A stretch of 64,000 nucleotides of DNA from Treponema sp. Lineage in GTDB: Bacteria > Spirochaetota > Spirochaetia > Treponematales > Treponemataceae. Below, in pieces: positions 15,681-24,615 of this stretch. The position numbers and the translations under genes are program-made. Each line of letters begins with the position of its first letter. Position 1 is the stretch's first letter. The stretch is from NCBI GenBank assembly GCA_016293495.1, contig JAEDED010000012.1, positions 1 through 64,000 of the forward strand. The letters run 5' to 3'. A model generated the notes under the pieces. It was not told the DNA's origin and ran no database searches. It saw only the letters and a program-made list of their open reading frames with translations.

Positions 15681-16592
15681 TTACTGAAAGTCTGAAAGGC
15701 TCAGGTGCTTTGTGTTGATGGCATACTGCTTAAGATATCCGTAAACGTTGATGAAAGAAGTTGCCATGTAAGGAACAAGGAAAGTAACGACGATTCCTAT
15801 GTAAGCGCTGTTGAGAAGTGCGTGCAGAACCGGATTAATGCTTTCCGAAGCAGTTTCGGCGATTATTACAAGCGGAATTGATGCAAGAATAAACCAGCCG
15901 ATGAAGCTTAAGAAAAATGTAAAGATTTTCATCTTGTGGCCTTTTGTAAGTTCAATACTTAAGGCCATTGCTTTTGATGCAGACATTTTTTTGTTTTCAA
16001 GTGCGGCTTCTGCCATGATTGCTGTCATCTGAGAATACTGAATGCTCTTGATTGTAATTACAATAACAAAAGCAATAATGCCGATTACAAGGAATATTGT
16101 AATTCCGATATAGTTTGAAAGTCCTCTGATGAGTTCATTCTTAATTTCCATAATAGGAAGATTTTCAGGATCGAGTGCATTAAGATCAAACTTCGAAGCA
16201 AGGACTGTCATTATAAGAGTTCCTGAAACAACTGAAAGCGGAATAATAAAAAGAAGAGACCAAATAAAAATCCATAAGTTGTGCCAGATGGAATTTGTAA
16301 TGCCTGCTTTAATATGTGTTAAGCCGCTTGTAAAATCCGAGAACGAAACAGAGCCGGTTTTTGCAAGCTTTACGCAGGCATAATAAAATGCCAGAGTCAA
16401 AACTGCAGTAATACAGAAATTGATTACGAACACAAACAGTGCAAGTGGACTTCCGTTTACGCTGAATACCTGCTGAGTTGTATCAAGAATAAGCGTAACA
16501 AAAAAAGTGATGAGGCTTGCTGCGATGAGAACAGCGGAATTTCCTTTTAACTGTTTCTTTGCAAGATTTTTACATTCTCTAATACTAAACAT
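15681..16592 (-). CDS. DUF975-like integral membrane protein
   Basis: A 303-residue protein with about six membrane helices. The opening IRECKNLAKKQLKGNS resembles the DUF975 start (a Lys/Arg-rich helix before the first membrane segment). Function of the family is unknown. It starts 2 nt after the CYTH gene stop, with AAAGGAG lying across the CYTH stop codon, and is followed 19 nt later by sppA. Family assignment is by N-terminal pattern and topology only. Confidence 0.6.
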   Translation of the reverse strand: MFSIRECKNLAKKQLKGNSAVLIAASLITFFVTLILDTTQQVFSVNGSPLALFVFVINFCITAVLTLAFYYACVKLAKTGSVSFSDFTSGLTHIKAGITNSIWHNLWIFIWSLLFIIPLSVVSGTLIMTVLASKFDLNALDPENLPIMEIKNELIRGLSNYIGITIFLVIGIIAFVIVITIKSIQYSQMTAIMAEAALENKKMSASKAMALSIELTKGHKMKIFTFFLSFIGWFILASIPLVIIAETASESINPVLHALLNSAYIGIVVTFLVPYMATSFINVYGYLKQYAINTKHLSLSDFQ

Positions 16593-16594
16593 TT

Positions 16595-17182
16595 TTATTC
16601 TCCTTTAGCGAGTTTTAAAAGCTCGCTGTAGTATTTTTCTTCTATATCATTAAGTGAAACACCGGACTTTACGATCAGGCTTTTCAGTTTGTCTCTGATT
16701 GTTTCTTCATTATTACAGTTTTCGGTTATCATTTCAATTTCGAGAAAATCGCCCAATGGAGGAACTGTACAAAGCTCGATGTGGGCTTGTCCAAGTTCCG
16801 TGTTATAAATCCACTGCATTACATCTTTATGTTTTGTGTAAGCTTCTTTGTAGCCTGTAGCAAAAAGCAGTTTTCGCAGTGCTTCAGGATCAGAAAGCGT
16901 TGTTTCGCTTTCTTCATTTACTTCGTAAGTGCTGCCACCTTTGTCGGTACGGCGTTCCTTTGCCTTGTAGGTCAGAACGTCCTGTGTTTTTGTCGTGCTG
17001 TCAGGGAATGTATAAAGTTCGTGACGGATTCTGCAGGTCAGGCGGCTTTCTGAATCCTGGAGCTGAAAGTGATAGTAAGTGTCATCTTTGATGGTAGTGC
17101 CCAGGTATTCTGCAAAAGTGTTAAGCAGAGAAACCGTTTCTTCTCTTTTATAAACATGGGCTTTTAATTCAATTTCATACAT
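16595..17182 (-). CDS. CYTH-domain (triphosphate tunnel) protein
   Basis: The 195-residue protein starts YEIELKAHV, giving the ExExK signature near the N terminus. It then has strand-rich segments with paired charged residues (TCRIRHE, LTYKAKE, HIELCTVPPLGDFLEIEM), as in class IV adenylate cyclase / thiamine triphosphatase-like enzymes. Substrate is unknown; inorganic triphosphate or a triphosphorylated nucleotide is likely. It is the first gene of a three-gene operon. Its ATG has no Shine-Dalgarno and lies 8 nt after a consensus TATAAT, so a leaderless mRNA is predicted. Confidence 0.82.
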   Translation of the reverse strand: MYEIELKAHVYKREETVSLLNTFAEYLGTTIKDDTYYHFQLQDSESRLTCRIRHELYTFPDSTTKTQDVLTYKAKERRTDKGGSTYEVNEESETTLSDPEALRKLLFATGYKEAYTKHKDVMQWIYNTELGQAHIELCTVPPLGDFLEIEMITENCNNEETIRDKLKSLIVKSGVSLNDIEEKYYSELLKLAKGE

Positions 17183-17190
17183 ATAGAATT

Positions 17191-17219
17191 ATTATAGAGT
17201 GAAAAGGAAGTGCGGTCAA
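17191..17219 (-). promoter_or_regulatory. Promoter TTGACC-N17-TATAAT of the CYTH-sppA operon
   Basis: On the minus strand TTGACC (17219-17214), a 17-nt spacer and a perfect TATAAT (17196-17191) are followed after 8 nt by the CYTH ATG. The predicted start site leaves a leader of about 0-2 nt. Confidence 0.75.
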
Positions 17220-17245
17220 TTTTTCAAAGTGATAGTTTAAATCCA

Positions 17246-17274
17246 TTGAAATAATTTTTTTTTCTCTGTAAACT
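17246..17274 (+). promoter_or_regulatory. Probable promoter of the cellobiose phosphorylase gene
   Basis: TTGAAA (17246-17251), a 17-nt spacer and TAAACT (17269-17274). The leader of about 57 nt contains a small GCGG/CCGC hairpin (17301-17304 with 17314-17317) before the TGAGGA ribosome-binding site. Confidence 0.45.
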
Positions 17275-17337
17275 TAATTTATATTATCAACTAACTATAG
17301 GCGGTGAAAATTCCCGCTGATAAAAAATGAGGATTAA

Positions 17338-19761
17338 ATGCAGTACGGTTATTTCGACGACGAAGCAAAAGAGTATGTAATTACTCGTCCGGACACTCCT
17401 TCAAGCTGGAGCAACTATCTTGGTTCAACAGTTTATGGTGCTGTTATTACAAACAATGCCGGTGGATACGGATTCTATAAATCTGGTGCACAGGGACGCT
17501 TTATGCGTTTGCGTTTTAATGCAGTTCCAATGGATCAGCCAGGCCGTTATTTCTATTTGCGTGATAACGATTCAGGAGATTTCTGGTCAGCTTCATGGCA
17601 GCCTGTTGGAAAACCTCTCGATCAGTACAAATCAGAATGCCGTCACGGTACTGCTTATACACAGATTACTTCTGAATATTCAGACATTAAGTCAGAAACA
17701 TTATACTACGTTCCACTTAACCAGACTTTCGAATACTGGCGCCTTAAGGTAACTAACACAGGTTCAAAGCCTCGCAAGCTTTCTGCCTTCACATACTGTG
17801 AACTTACAAGCCAGTGGGGAACAACACAGGATCAGGTAAACCTTCAGTATTCCCTTTTCATCTCAAAAGGTGAACAGAAGGACAACATGCTCCGTTTTGC
17901 AATTCACGACAACCTGTATCACCAGGATCCAGAAGCTCCAATCGGTGATGGCGCAATGCACTCATGGATGGCCCTCTGCGGTTCACCATTGACTGGCTTT
18001 GATACAAACCGCGAAGCCTTCATCGGAACTTACGGAAATTACGAACATCCTGATGCTGTTAAAAACGGAAAGTGTACAAACTCACTTGCATACGGTGACA
18101 ACATCTGTGGTTCTATGGAAACAGAAATCAGTCTTAAGCCAGGGGAATCTAAAGAAGTAATCGTAATGTTCGGTATCGGAGATGCATGGGCACACGGTGA
18201 ACCACTTGTTAAGGAATTTGGTAATGCTGCTCGTGCTGATGAAGAACTTAAGAAATTGAAGGACACATGGCATGCACGCCTTGGTTCATTCATTGCAAAC
18301 ACACCTGATGAAGATATTAACCACACAATCAATGTTTGGGGATTATATAACTGTTTGATTACATTTGCATGGAGCCGAGCTGCTTCTCTCGTATACAACG
18401 GAGAACGCGATGGTCTCGGTTACCGTGACTCAGTTCAGGATATTCTTGGTGTTGCAGCTGCTATTCCTGAAGAAGCTGAAGAACGTCTCGTTCGCATGCT
18501 TTCTGGTCAGGTAAGATGTGGTGGTGCGATTCCTGTAATTACAAAGGATCACAATCCTGGACACGAAAAAGCTCCAAAACCAGAAGAATTCCGTTCTGAC
18601 GACTGTCTCTGGTTCTTCAACTCAGTTCCTGCATTTATTGCAGAAACAGGTAAGTGGGACTTCCTTAACAAAGTTGTACCATACGGCGATGAAGGTGAAG
18701 ACACAGTTTACGGACACTTGAAACAGGCTCTTCTTTTCAACCTCGAAAGAATGGGGGCAAACGGACTTCCTTGCGGACTTCTTGCAGACTGGAATGACTG
18801 TCTTAAACTCGGATATAAAGGTGAAAGTTTGTTCGTAGCATTCCAGCTTCGTCTTGGACTTACAACTTATTCTGATATTTCTACACGTCTCGGAAACAAA
18901 GCTGAAAGCGAATGGGCTTTGATTGAAAGAGATAAGCTTGATAAAGCAATCCAGGCAAAATGCTGGGACGGCGAATGGTTCATCTGGGCTATCACTGAAA
19001 CAGGTCTTGTTTACGGAACTAAGACAATGGAAGAAGGACAGGTTTACTTCAATACTCAGGTTTGGTCAGTATTGAGTAACGCTGCAACTCCAGAACAGGC
19101 TAAAAAATGTCTTGAAACAGTTAAGGCTAAACTTGCAACACCTTACGGCTTGATGCTCTGTGCTCCACCATTTGTAATGGCTTCTTCAAAAGTAATGAGT
19201 TCAGTTGTATTCAATCCTGGTATTAAAGAAAATGCAGGTATCTTTAACCATACACAGGGTTGGGGTGTAATTGCTGAAGCTCTTATGGGTAACGGCGACC
19301 GAGCATTTGAATATTGTAAAGCAGCACTTCCTGCTTCTTATAACGACAAGGCAGAAATCCGCCAGAGTGAACCATACGTTGTAGGTCAGACAACTTATTC
19401 AACTTACAGCCCACGTGCCGGTAACTGTCGCGTTTCTTGGCTTTCAGGCGCTGCTACATGGAACTATTACTCAACAACACAGTACATCCTCGGAATCCGC
19501 CCACAGTATGACGGACTTCTTATCGATCCATGTATTCCAAAAACATGGGACGGATTTAGTGTTCAGCGTCGCTGGCGCGGTATGAAACTCAGCATTGAAG
19601 TTAAGAATCCGCAGCACATCAACAAAGGTATTGAATATATCGAAGTTGACGGACAGCGTGTTGATGCAGCAGTAATTCCTGTTGATATGATTAATGACGG
19701 GGCTAAGATTGTTGCATACATGGGAATGGACGCGAGAGAAGTTCCTTTTGAAAGATTGTAA
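17338..19761 (+). CDS. Cellobiose phosphorylase (GH94)
   Basis: This 807-residue cytosolic enzyme belongs to GH94, which splits cellobiose with phosphate into glucose 1-phosphate and glucose, saving ATP. The N-terminal beta-sandwich begins YGYFDDEAKEYVITRPDTP, close to known cellobiose phosphorylases. The (alpha/alpha)6 domain has GLGYRDSVQD and LADWNDCLKLG (Asp484 and Asp487; the general acid lies in this motif). KENAGIFNHTQGWG and YRVSWLSG-like segments near the C terminus match the phosphate and sugar subsites. Length fits (about 810-820). GAGGA precedes the ATG. It points to growth on cellulose breakdown products. No sugar transporter is adjacent. Confidence 0.92.
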   Translation: MQYGYFDDEAKEYVITRPDTPSSWSNYLGSTVYGAVITNNAGGYGFYKSGAQGRFMRLRFNAVPMDQPGRYFYLRDNDSGDFWSASWQPVGKPLDQYKSECRHGTAYTQITSEYSDIKSETLYYVPLNQTFEYWRLKVTNTGSKPRKLSAFTYCELTSQWGTTQDQVNLQYSLFISKGEQKDNMLRFAIHDNLYHQDPEAPIGDGAMHSWMALCGSPLTGFDTNREAFIGTYGNYEHPDAVKNGKCTNSLAYGDNICGSMETEISLKPGESKEVIVMFGIGDAWAHGEPLVKEFGNAARADEELKKLKDTWHARLGSFIANTPDEDINHTINVWGLYNCLITFAWSRAASLVYNGERDGLGYRDSVQDILGVAAAIPEEAEERLVRMLSGQVRCGGAIPVITKDHNPGHEKAPKPEEFRSDDCLWFFNSVPAFIAETGKWDFLNKVVPYGDEGEDTVYGHLKQALLFNLERMGANGLPCGLLADWNDCLKLGYKGESLFVAFQLRLGLTTYSDISTRLGNKAESEWALIERDKLDKAIQAKCWDGEWFIWAITETGLVYGTKTMEEGQVYFNTQVWSVLSNAATPEQAKKCLETVKAKLATPYGLMLCAPPFVMASSKVMSSVVFNPGIKENAGIFNHTQGWGVIAEALMGNGDRAFEYCKAALPASYNDKAEIRQSEPYVVGQTTYSTYSPRAGNCRVSWLSGAATWNYYSTTQYILGIRPQYDGLLIDPCIPKTWDGFSVQRRWRGMKLSIEVKNPQHINKGIEYIEVDGQRVDAAVIPVDMINDGAKIVAYMGMDAREVPFERL

Positions 19762-19781
19762 TTCTTAATCAGGGAATATAT

Positions 19782-19820
19782 AAGCCCGGTTCACTGGTGA
19801 GGTGAGCCGGGCTTTTTTTA
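19782..19820 (+). terminator. Terminator after cellobiose phosphorylase
   Basis: A 13-bp stem (one G-U), 19782-19794 with 19802-19814, with a 7-nt loop, is followed by a run of seven T. Confidence 0.9.
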
Positions 19821-19869
19821 TTTTAGAATTAATACTGGTTAATTAAGGCTGATGACCAGCCTGTTTTTA

Positions 19870-21270
19870 TTAACCGAAGATTCCGAATGATCCAAGAAGG
19901 ATGAGTGTCAAAAGAACTGGAGCAACGTACTTAATCATAATGATGTAAAGCCATTTTCTTCCGAACTTTTCACCGTTCAATGTAACTTCATCAATAACAG
20001 TCTTTGGTTTAGCAACCCAACCAATGAGGATACATGTACAGATAGCAACGATTGGCATGAGAAGGTTATTACTTACGTAATCAAGGAAGTCGAGGATCTG
20101 ACCTTTGTTTACTACTGCGAATGATTTTTCGAAGTAGAATACGTTGTATCCGAGACAAACGATTACAGAAACTACAAATGTAATAAGAGCCATAATCAAA
20201 GTTGCCTTTTTGCGTGACCACTTGAGTTTGTCCATCATACTTGAAACAATTGCTTCAAGAATTGAAACAGCACTTGTCAAAGCGGCAAACAATACCATAA
20301 CGAAGAACATTAATCCGAAGAACTGACCGAATGAGCCCATTGAATCAAATACTCTTGGCAATGTAACGAAGATCAAACCAGGACCAGCATTGCTTAATTC
20401 TTCTGGACCTGCAAATACGTATACTGAAGGAATGATCATCATACCTGCAAGAATAGCAATTGCCGTGTCAAAGATTTCAATCTGGTTGATAGACTTGCTG
20501 AGGTTAACTTCTTTCTTCATGTAAGAACCGTAAGCAACCATGATACCCATAGCGATACTCAATGAATAGAAAAGCTGTCCCATTGCATCAAGACAAATCT
20601 TAAGGAACTTGCCGAATGTAATTCCTTCAAAGTTAGGGATGAAGTAGATTCCAAGTCCCTGAACACCAGTACGTGTAGCACCAGTTGAAGGATCAGTAAA
20701 TTTAAGGAAGATTGAATAAACTGCAATAAAGAGAACGAGAATTGCAAGAATCGGCATCAAAACTTTTGAATATTTTTCAATACCGTGTTCAACACCTTTG
20801 TATACGATTACGAAACAAAGCAATGTAAAAATGATAGTGTAAAGAATTGGCTGCCACTGATCTGTAATAAATCCCGTGAAGAATCCGTCTGCAACTGCAA
20901 CCTGTCCCTGGAATGCAAGATATGTACTCATATACTTGATTACCCATCCACCGATTACACAGTAATAAGGATAAATGATGAATGGTACAAGATATGCAAA
21001 AATACCGATAAAACCAAAGCCCTTGTTAATTTTCTTGTAAGCTGTAAGAGGGCTTTCCTGTGTTTTACGACCAATTGCTACTTCTGTTGTAAGAAGCGCA
21101 AAACCAAATGTAAGTGCTAAAACGATGTAAACGAGTAAGAACAAGCCTCCGCCGTTTTTTGCAGCGAGATTAGGGAATCGCCAGATGTTTCCCAAACCTA
21201 CAGCACTTCCTGCTGCAGCCAGTACAAAGCCGATTGACCCTGTAAAGGAATTACGTTTTTTTTCTTCCAT
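19870..21270 (-). CDS. Sodium-dependent neurotransmitter-symporter family transporter
   Basis: A 466-residue NSS/SNF transporter that uses Na+ to import an amino acid or amine. The first helix carries GFVLAAAGSAVGLGNIWRFP, the hallmark Na+/substrate motif, followed by NGGGLFLLVYI. About eleven to twelve helices are seen. The start at 21270 (MEEKKRNSF) is chosen because AGGAAAAG precedes it; the frame extends 21 codons upstream without homology. Substrate cannot be read from sequence. Monocistronic, divergent from the 2-hydroxyacid dehydrogenase gene. Confidence 0.9.
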   Translation of the reverse strand: MEEKKRNSFTGSIGFVLAAAGSAVGLGNIWRFPNLAAKNGGGLFLLVYIVLALTFGFALLTTEVAIGRKTQESPLTAYKKINKGFGFIGIFAYLVPFIIYPYYCVIGGWVIKYMSTYLAFQGQVAVADGFFTGFITDQWQPILYTIIFTLLCFVIVYKGVEHGIEKYSKVLMPILAILVLFIAVYSIFLKFTDPSTGATRTGVQGLGIYFIPNFEGITFGKFLKICLDAMGQLFYSLSIAMGIMVAYGSYMKKEVNLSKSINQIEIFDTAIAILAGMMIIPSVYVFAGPEELSNAGPGLIFVTLPRVFDSMGSFGQFFGLMFFVMVLFAALTSAVSILEAIVSSMMDKLKWSRKKATLIMALITFVVSVIVCLGYNVFYFEKSFAVVNKGQILDFLDYVSNNLLMPIVAICTCILIGWVAKPKTVIDEVTLNGEKFGRKWLYIIMIKYVAPVLLTLILLGSFGIFG

Positions 21271-21388
21271 AACTTTTCCTCTAGTAAATAGAATATTGTT
21301 AACAATTTTATCATATATTTGTTCATTTCGCATTAAAAAAATGGTCTTTTGGAAAAAAAAGTTACTTTATTATTTTTTCAATTTGAAA

Positions 21389-21394
21389 TATACT
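21389..21394 (+). promoter_or_regulatory. -10 box TATACT next to the dehydrogenase start
   Basis: TATACT ends 7 nt before the ATG at 21402, and no Shine-Dalgarno is present. The -35 at the right distance (TTTATT, 21366-21371) is poor. Another possible leaderless start, weaker than the others. Confidence 0.4.
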
Positions 21395-21401
21395 CCCTCA
21401 C

Positions 21402-22379
21402 ATGAAAATCGTAATCCTTGACGGTCACGCATTAAATCCAGGTGACCTTTCTTATGACGTATTAAAGGAATTTGGTGAAGTTACATATTATCCACAGACA
21501 CCCCCTGAGCTCACACTTGAACGAATTATTGACGCGGATTATGTATTTCTCAATAAAGTAAACCTTACGCGCGATATTCTTTCTCAGTGCAAAAACTTAA
21601 AGTACATCGGCGTGTTCGCAACCGGTTACAATGTCGTAGATATTGAAGCTGCCCGTGACCTTGGAATTGTCGTTACAAACATACCTGCTTACAGCACAAT
21701 GGCAGTAGCCCAGCATGTGTTTGCTCTTATCATGCAATTTTACAGCGCCATCAATGCTCATTCAAAATCAGTAATGAGCGGCGACTGGATTAAATCTCCT
21801 GACTTTTGTTACTGGGTTTCGCCTTTGACCGAACTTTACGGAAAAACAATCGGTCTTATCGGTTTCGGTTCAATCGGCCAGAGAGTTGCCCGCATCGCTT
21901 CAAGCTTTGGAATGAACGTGATTGTAAACACTCGTTCTTCAAACCGCATTGATGAATATAACGCGAAAGCGCGCGATGACGAAAAAGTAAAAGGCGTTTC
22001 GCTTGATGAGCTTCTTGCTTCAAGCGACATTGTTTCTCTGCACTGTCCTTTGACAAAAGACAACAATAAACTTATTAACACTGATTCGCTCAAGAAAATT
22101 AAAAAAGGAGCGCTGCTTGTAAATACAGCACGTGGCGCGCTTGTTGATGAACAGGCAGTTCGTGAAGCCCTTGAGAATAAAACACTTTCAGGCTTTGCTT
22201 GTGACGTTCTTTCTGAAGAACCTATGTCAAAAGACTGTCCGCTTCTTAATGCGCCAAACTGTGTAATTACTCCGCACGTTGCATGGGCAGCAAAAGAAAC
22301 CCGTGTTCGTCTTCTCGATATTGCAGTTGAAAATCTTCGTTCCTATTTGAATGGAAAAGTTATAAACAAAGTTAATTAA
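21402..22379 (+). CDS. D-isomer specific 2-hydroxyacid dehydrogenase
   Basis: This 325-residue NAD(P)H-dependent enzyme reduces a 2-oxoacid; glycerate/hydroxypyruvate and D-lactate type substrates are candidates. The nucleotide-binding loop is GLIGFGSIGQRVA near residue 150. The catalytic triad is visible: Arg in NTARGALVDE, Glu in VLSEEPM, His in ITPHVAW. The substrate loop FATGYNVVDIEAAR lies near 70. The overall pattern resembles hydroxypyruvate reductases more than phosphoglycerate dehydrogenase, and there is no ACT domain. It lacks a Shine-Dalgarno. Confidence 0.85.
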   Translation: MKIVILDGHALNPGDLSYDVLKEFGEVTYYPQTPPELTLERIIDADYVFLNKVNLTRDILSQCKNLKYIGVFATGYNVVDIEAARDLGIVVTNIPAYSTMAVAQHVFALIMQFYSAINAHSKSVMSGDWIKSPDFCYWVSPLTELYGKTIGLIGFGSIGQRVARIASSFGMNVIVNTRSSNRIDEYNAKARDDEKVKGVSLDELLASSDIVSLHCPLTKDNNKLINTDSLKKIKKGALLVNTARGALVDEQAVREALENKTLSGFACDVLSEEPMSKDCPLLNAPNCVITPHVAWAAKETRVRLLDIAVENLRSYLNGKVINKVN

Positions 22380-22420
22380 TTCTGTTACGGAAAAATCCGT
22401 AGTAAAGAAAGAAGGGTAAT

Positions 22421-24115
22421 ATGTTTAAACCTGAATTATTAAACACAATGAAAGGCTATGATGGTAAAACATTTGTCAGCGATCTTATTGCTGGTGTCAT
22501 CGTAGGTATTGTTGCATTACCACTTGCCATTGCATTTGCAATCGCTTCTGGTGTTGGTCCTGCTGCCGGTATTTTTACAGCAATCATTGCAGGCTTTTGT
22601 ATTTCTGCATTCGGTGGAAGCCGTGTTCAGATTGGTGGCCCTACTGGTGCATTTGCAGTAATCGTTTTTGGTGTTGTTGCCAAGTTTGGTTTAGGCGGGC
22701 TTGCAACTGCGACTGTAATGGCCGGTATCATTTTGATTCTTCTCGGCGTTTTCAAAATGGGTGGTCTTGTAAAATTCATTCCATACACAATCGTAACTGG
22801 ATTTACTGCGGGTATCGCTGTTGTAATCGCATCGGGACAGATTGGTGATTTCTTTGGACTTCATCCTGATTTCTCGACACCAATGATGGTAATGGGAGAG
22901 GAACTTACAAAAATGCCTGGCGACTTCTTGCCAAAGATGATCGTATTTGCAAAATCTGCAGCAAGCGTTAACTGGTATGCATTCGGCATGGCTGCAATCT
23001 GTCTCGCATTCATTTTTATTTGGTCAAAGTTCATCAAAAAAATTCCTGGAAGTATCGTTGTAATCGTAATTGCTACAGTTGCATCAGTTCTTCTTGATAA
23101 ATACTGCGGGCTTAAATGTGACACAATCGGTTCGCGCTATACAATTCCTTCAATCTCAGAATTGAAACCAACAATGCCGGACTTCAATATCAGCACAATC
23201 ATTGATTTATTCCCGACTGCAATTTCTATCGCAGTTCTTGCCGCAATCGAATCTTTACTTTCTGCTGTTGTCGCAGACGGTATGATCGGTACAAAGCACG
23301 ATTCAAATACAGAACTTATTGCACAGGGCGTTGCAAATATTGCTTCACCAGTATTTGGCGGAATTCCTGCAACTGGTGCAATTGCACGTACTGCAACTAA
23401 TATAAAGAACGGAGGAAAAACTCCTGTAGCCGGAATCATTCATGCAATTACACTTCTTCTGATTCTCATCTGTATGGGACCTTTGGTTGGATACATTCCA
23501 ATGCCTGCACTTTCTGCAATTCTTATCAATGTTGCATGGAACATGGCAGGATTCCCTGCAATCCGCGCTTTGATGAAAGGTCAGAAATCGGACATCTGTG
23601 TATTCTTCGTAACATTCCTTATTACAGTATTCATTGACCTTACAGTTGCAATCGCTGTTGGCCTTGGACTTGCAGCCTTCTTCTTTATCAAGAAAATGAT
23701 CGACCTTTCAGAAGTTCAGGGCGGTCGCAATGTTATGACTGGTGGAATTAAAAAAGACCAGCCTGCTGAAAACCTTGATATCCCTCACGGCGTTCTCGTA
23801 TTCGAAATTGAAGGACCATTATTCTTCGGAACAGTCCGCAAGTTTGAAATGGCAACAGAACGCGCAGGCGCTGACTGCAAGGTTCTCGTATTGAGAATGC
23901 GTAATACAATTTATCTTGATGCCGGCGGAATCCAGGCTCTCCAGCAGCTTAAAGCTGCCTGTGATAGAAAAGGTATTACAATCGTTCTTTCAGGAATTCA
24001 CACACAGCCATTTATGCTTTGTGAAAAAACTGGAATGGCTGACAAGCTTGGTCGCGAAAATATTTTTGACAACATTACAGCTGCACTCGAAAGAGCAAAA
24101 GCAATTGTAGGTTAA
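22421..24115 (+). CDS. SulP-family anion transporter with STAS domain
   Basis: The 564-residue protein has a large membrane domain (about residues 20-430, 12-14 helices) and a C-terminal cytoplasmic STAS domain (about 445-560). LIAGVIVGIVALPLAIAFAI, GGSRVQIGGPTGAFAVI and GGIPATGAIARTATNIKNGG are SulP signatures. Members carry sulfate, bicarbonate, dicarboxylates or other anions; the exact substrate is not evident. AGAAGGG precedes the ATG. It follows the dehydrogenase by 41 nt and is followed by a terminator. Confidence 0.92.
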   Translation: MFKPELLNTMKGYDGKTFVSDLIAGVIVGIVALPLAIAFAIASGVGPAAGIFTAIIAGFCISAFGGSRVQIGGPTGAFAVIVFGVVAKFGLGGLATATVMAGIILILLGVFKMGGLVKFIPYTIVTGFTAGIAVVIASGQIGDFFGLHPDFSTPMMVMGEELTKMPGDFLPKMIVFAKSAASVNWYAFGMAAICLAFIFIWSKFIKKIPGSIVVIVIATVASVLLDKYCGLKCDTIGSRYTIPSISELKPTMPDFNISTIIDLFPTAISIAVLAAIESLLSAVVADGMIGTKHDSNTELIAQGVANIASPVFGGIPATGAIARTATNIKNGGKTPVAGIIHAITLLLILICMGPLVGYIPMPALSAILINVAWNMAGFPAIRALMKGQKSDICVFFVTFLITVFIDLTVAIAVGLGLAAFFFIKKMIDLSEVQGGRNVMTGGIKKDQPAENLDIPHGVLVFEIEGPLFFGTVRKFEMATERAGADCKVLVLRMRNTIYLDAGGIQALQQLKAACDRKGITIVLSGIHTQPFMLCEKTGMADKLGRENIFDNITAALERAKAIVG

Positions 24116-24167
24116 AATCCTGCTGATGGTTAGTTAAACCTTGCAGGTAATATGAAATTTTAAAATG

Positions 24168-24203
24168 AGCCTGGTACTTTTATAAGTATCGGGCTTTTTT
24201 TTT
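24168..24203 (+). terminator. Terminator after the SulP gene
   Basis: A 12-bp stem with two G-U pairs, 24168-24179 with 24184-24195, is followed by nine T. Confidence 0.88.
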
Positions 24204-24220
24204 GAACGTATTTAACTTAC

Positions 24221-24269
24221 TTGACAAATAATATTATACGCAATATAGTATCGTTGTTGATACAATATT
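24221..24269 (+). promoter_or_regulatory. PadR-operon promoter with overlapping operator dyad
   Basis: TTGACA (24221-24226), a 17-nt spacer and TATAGT (24244-24249) form a near-consensus promoter. A dyad with 11-bp arms and one mismatch, 24242-24252 with 24259-24269, covers the -10 and start site. An overlapping ATAC-N8-GTAT (24236-24251) resembles PadR-type half-sites. The pattern suggests autorepression by the first gene product. Confidence 0.7.
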
Positions 24270-24295
24270 ATGCATGCAGATATATGGAGGTATTG

Positions 24296-24604
24296 ATGAA
24301 CTTCAATACAGGTACAATTATGCTGGATGCTGTAGTTCTTGCAGTTGTGGCAAGAGAAGGAACTTACGGATACAAAATTACCCAGGATGTACGGCAAGTA
24401 ATTGATGTTTCTGAAAGTACTTTGTATCCAGTACTGCGAAGGCTGCAGAAAGACGGATATCTTGAAACATACGATATGGAATTTGACGGAAGGAACCGAA
24501 GGTATTACAAAATAACGCCTCAAGGAATTCTTCTTCTGGATCAGTATCGTAACGGCTGGAGTGATTACAGCAAAAGAATTAATTCGATTTTATTGTGTAA
24601 ATAG
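24296..24604 (+). CDS. PadR-family transcriptional repressor
   Basis: The 102-residue winged-helix protein shows the PadR core: LDAVVLAVVAREGTYGYKI, VSESTLYPVLRRLQKDGYL and GRNRRYYKITPQG, with a short C-terminal dimerisation helix (PadR subfamily 2 style). ATG 24296 follows GGAGG by 5 nt; the open frame extends 25 codons upstream without Shine-Dalgarno or homology. Its gene lies at the head of an operon with HAAS/DUF4097 and PspC genes, the usual arrangement in which PadR controls an envelope-stress module. A matching dyad overlaps its own promoter. Confidence 0.92.
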   Translation: MNFNTGTIMLDAVVLAVVAREGTYGYKITQDVRQVIDVSESTLYPVLRRLQKDGYLETYDMEFDGRNRRYYKITPQGILLLDQYRNGWSDYSKRINSILLCK

Positions 24605-24615
24605 GAGAGAAAAAA

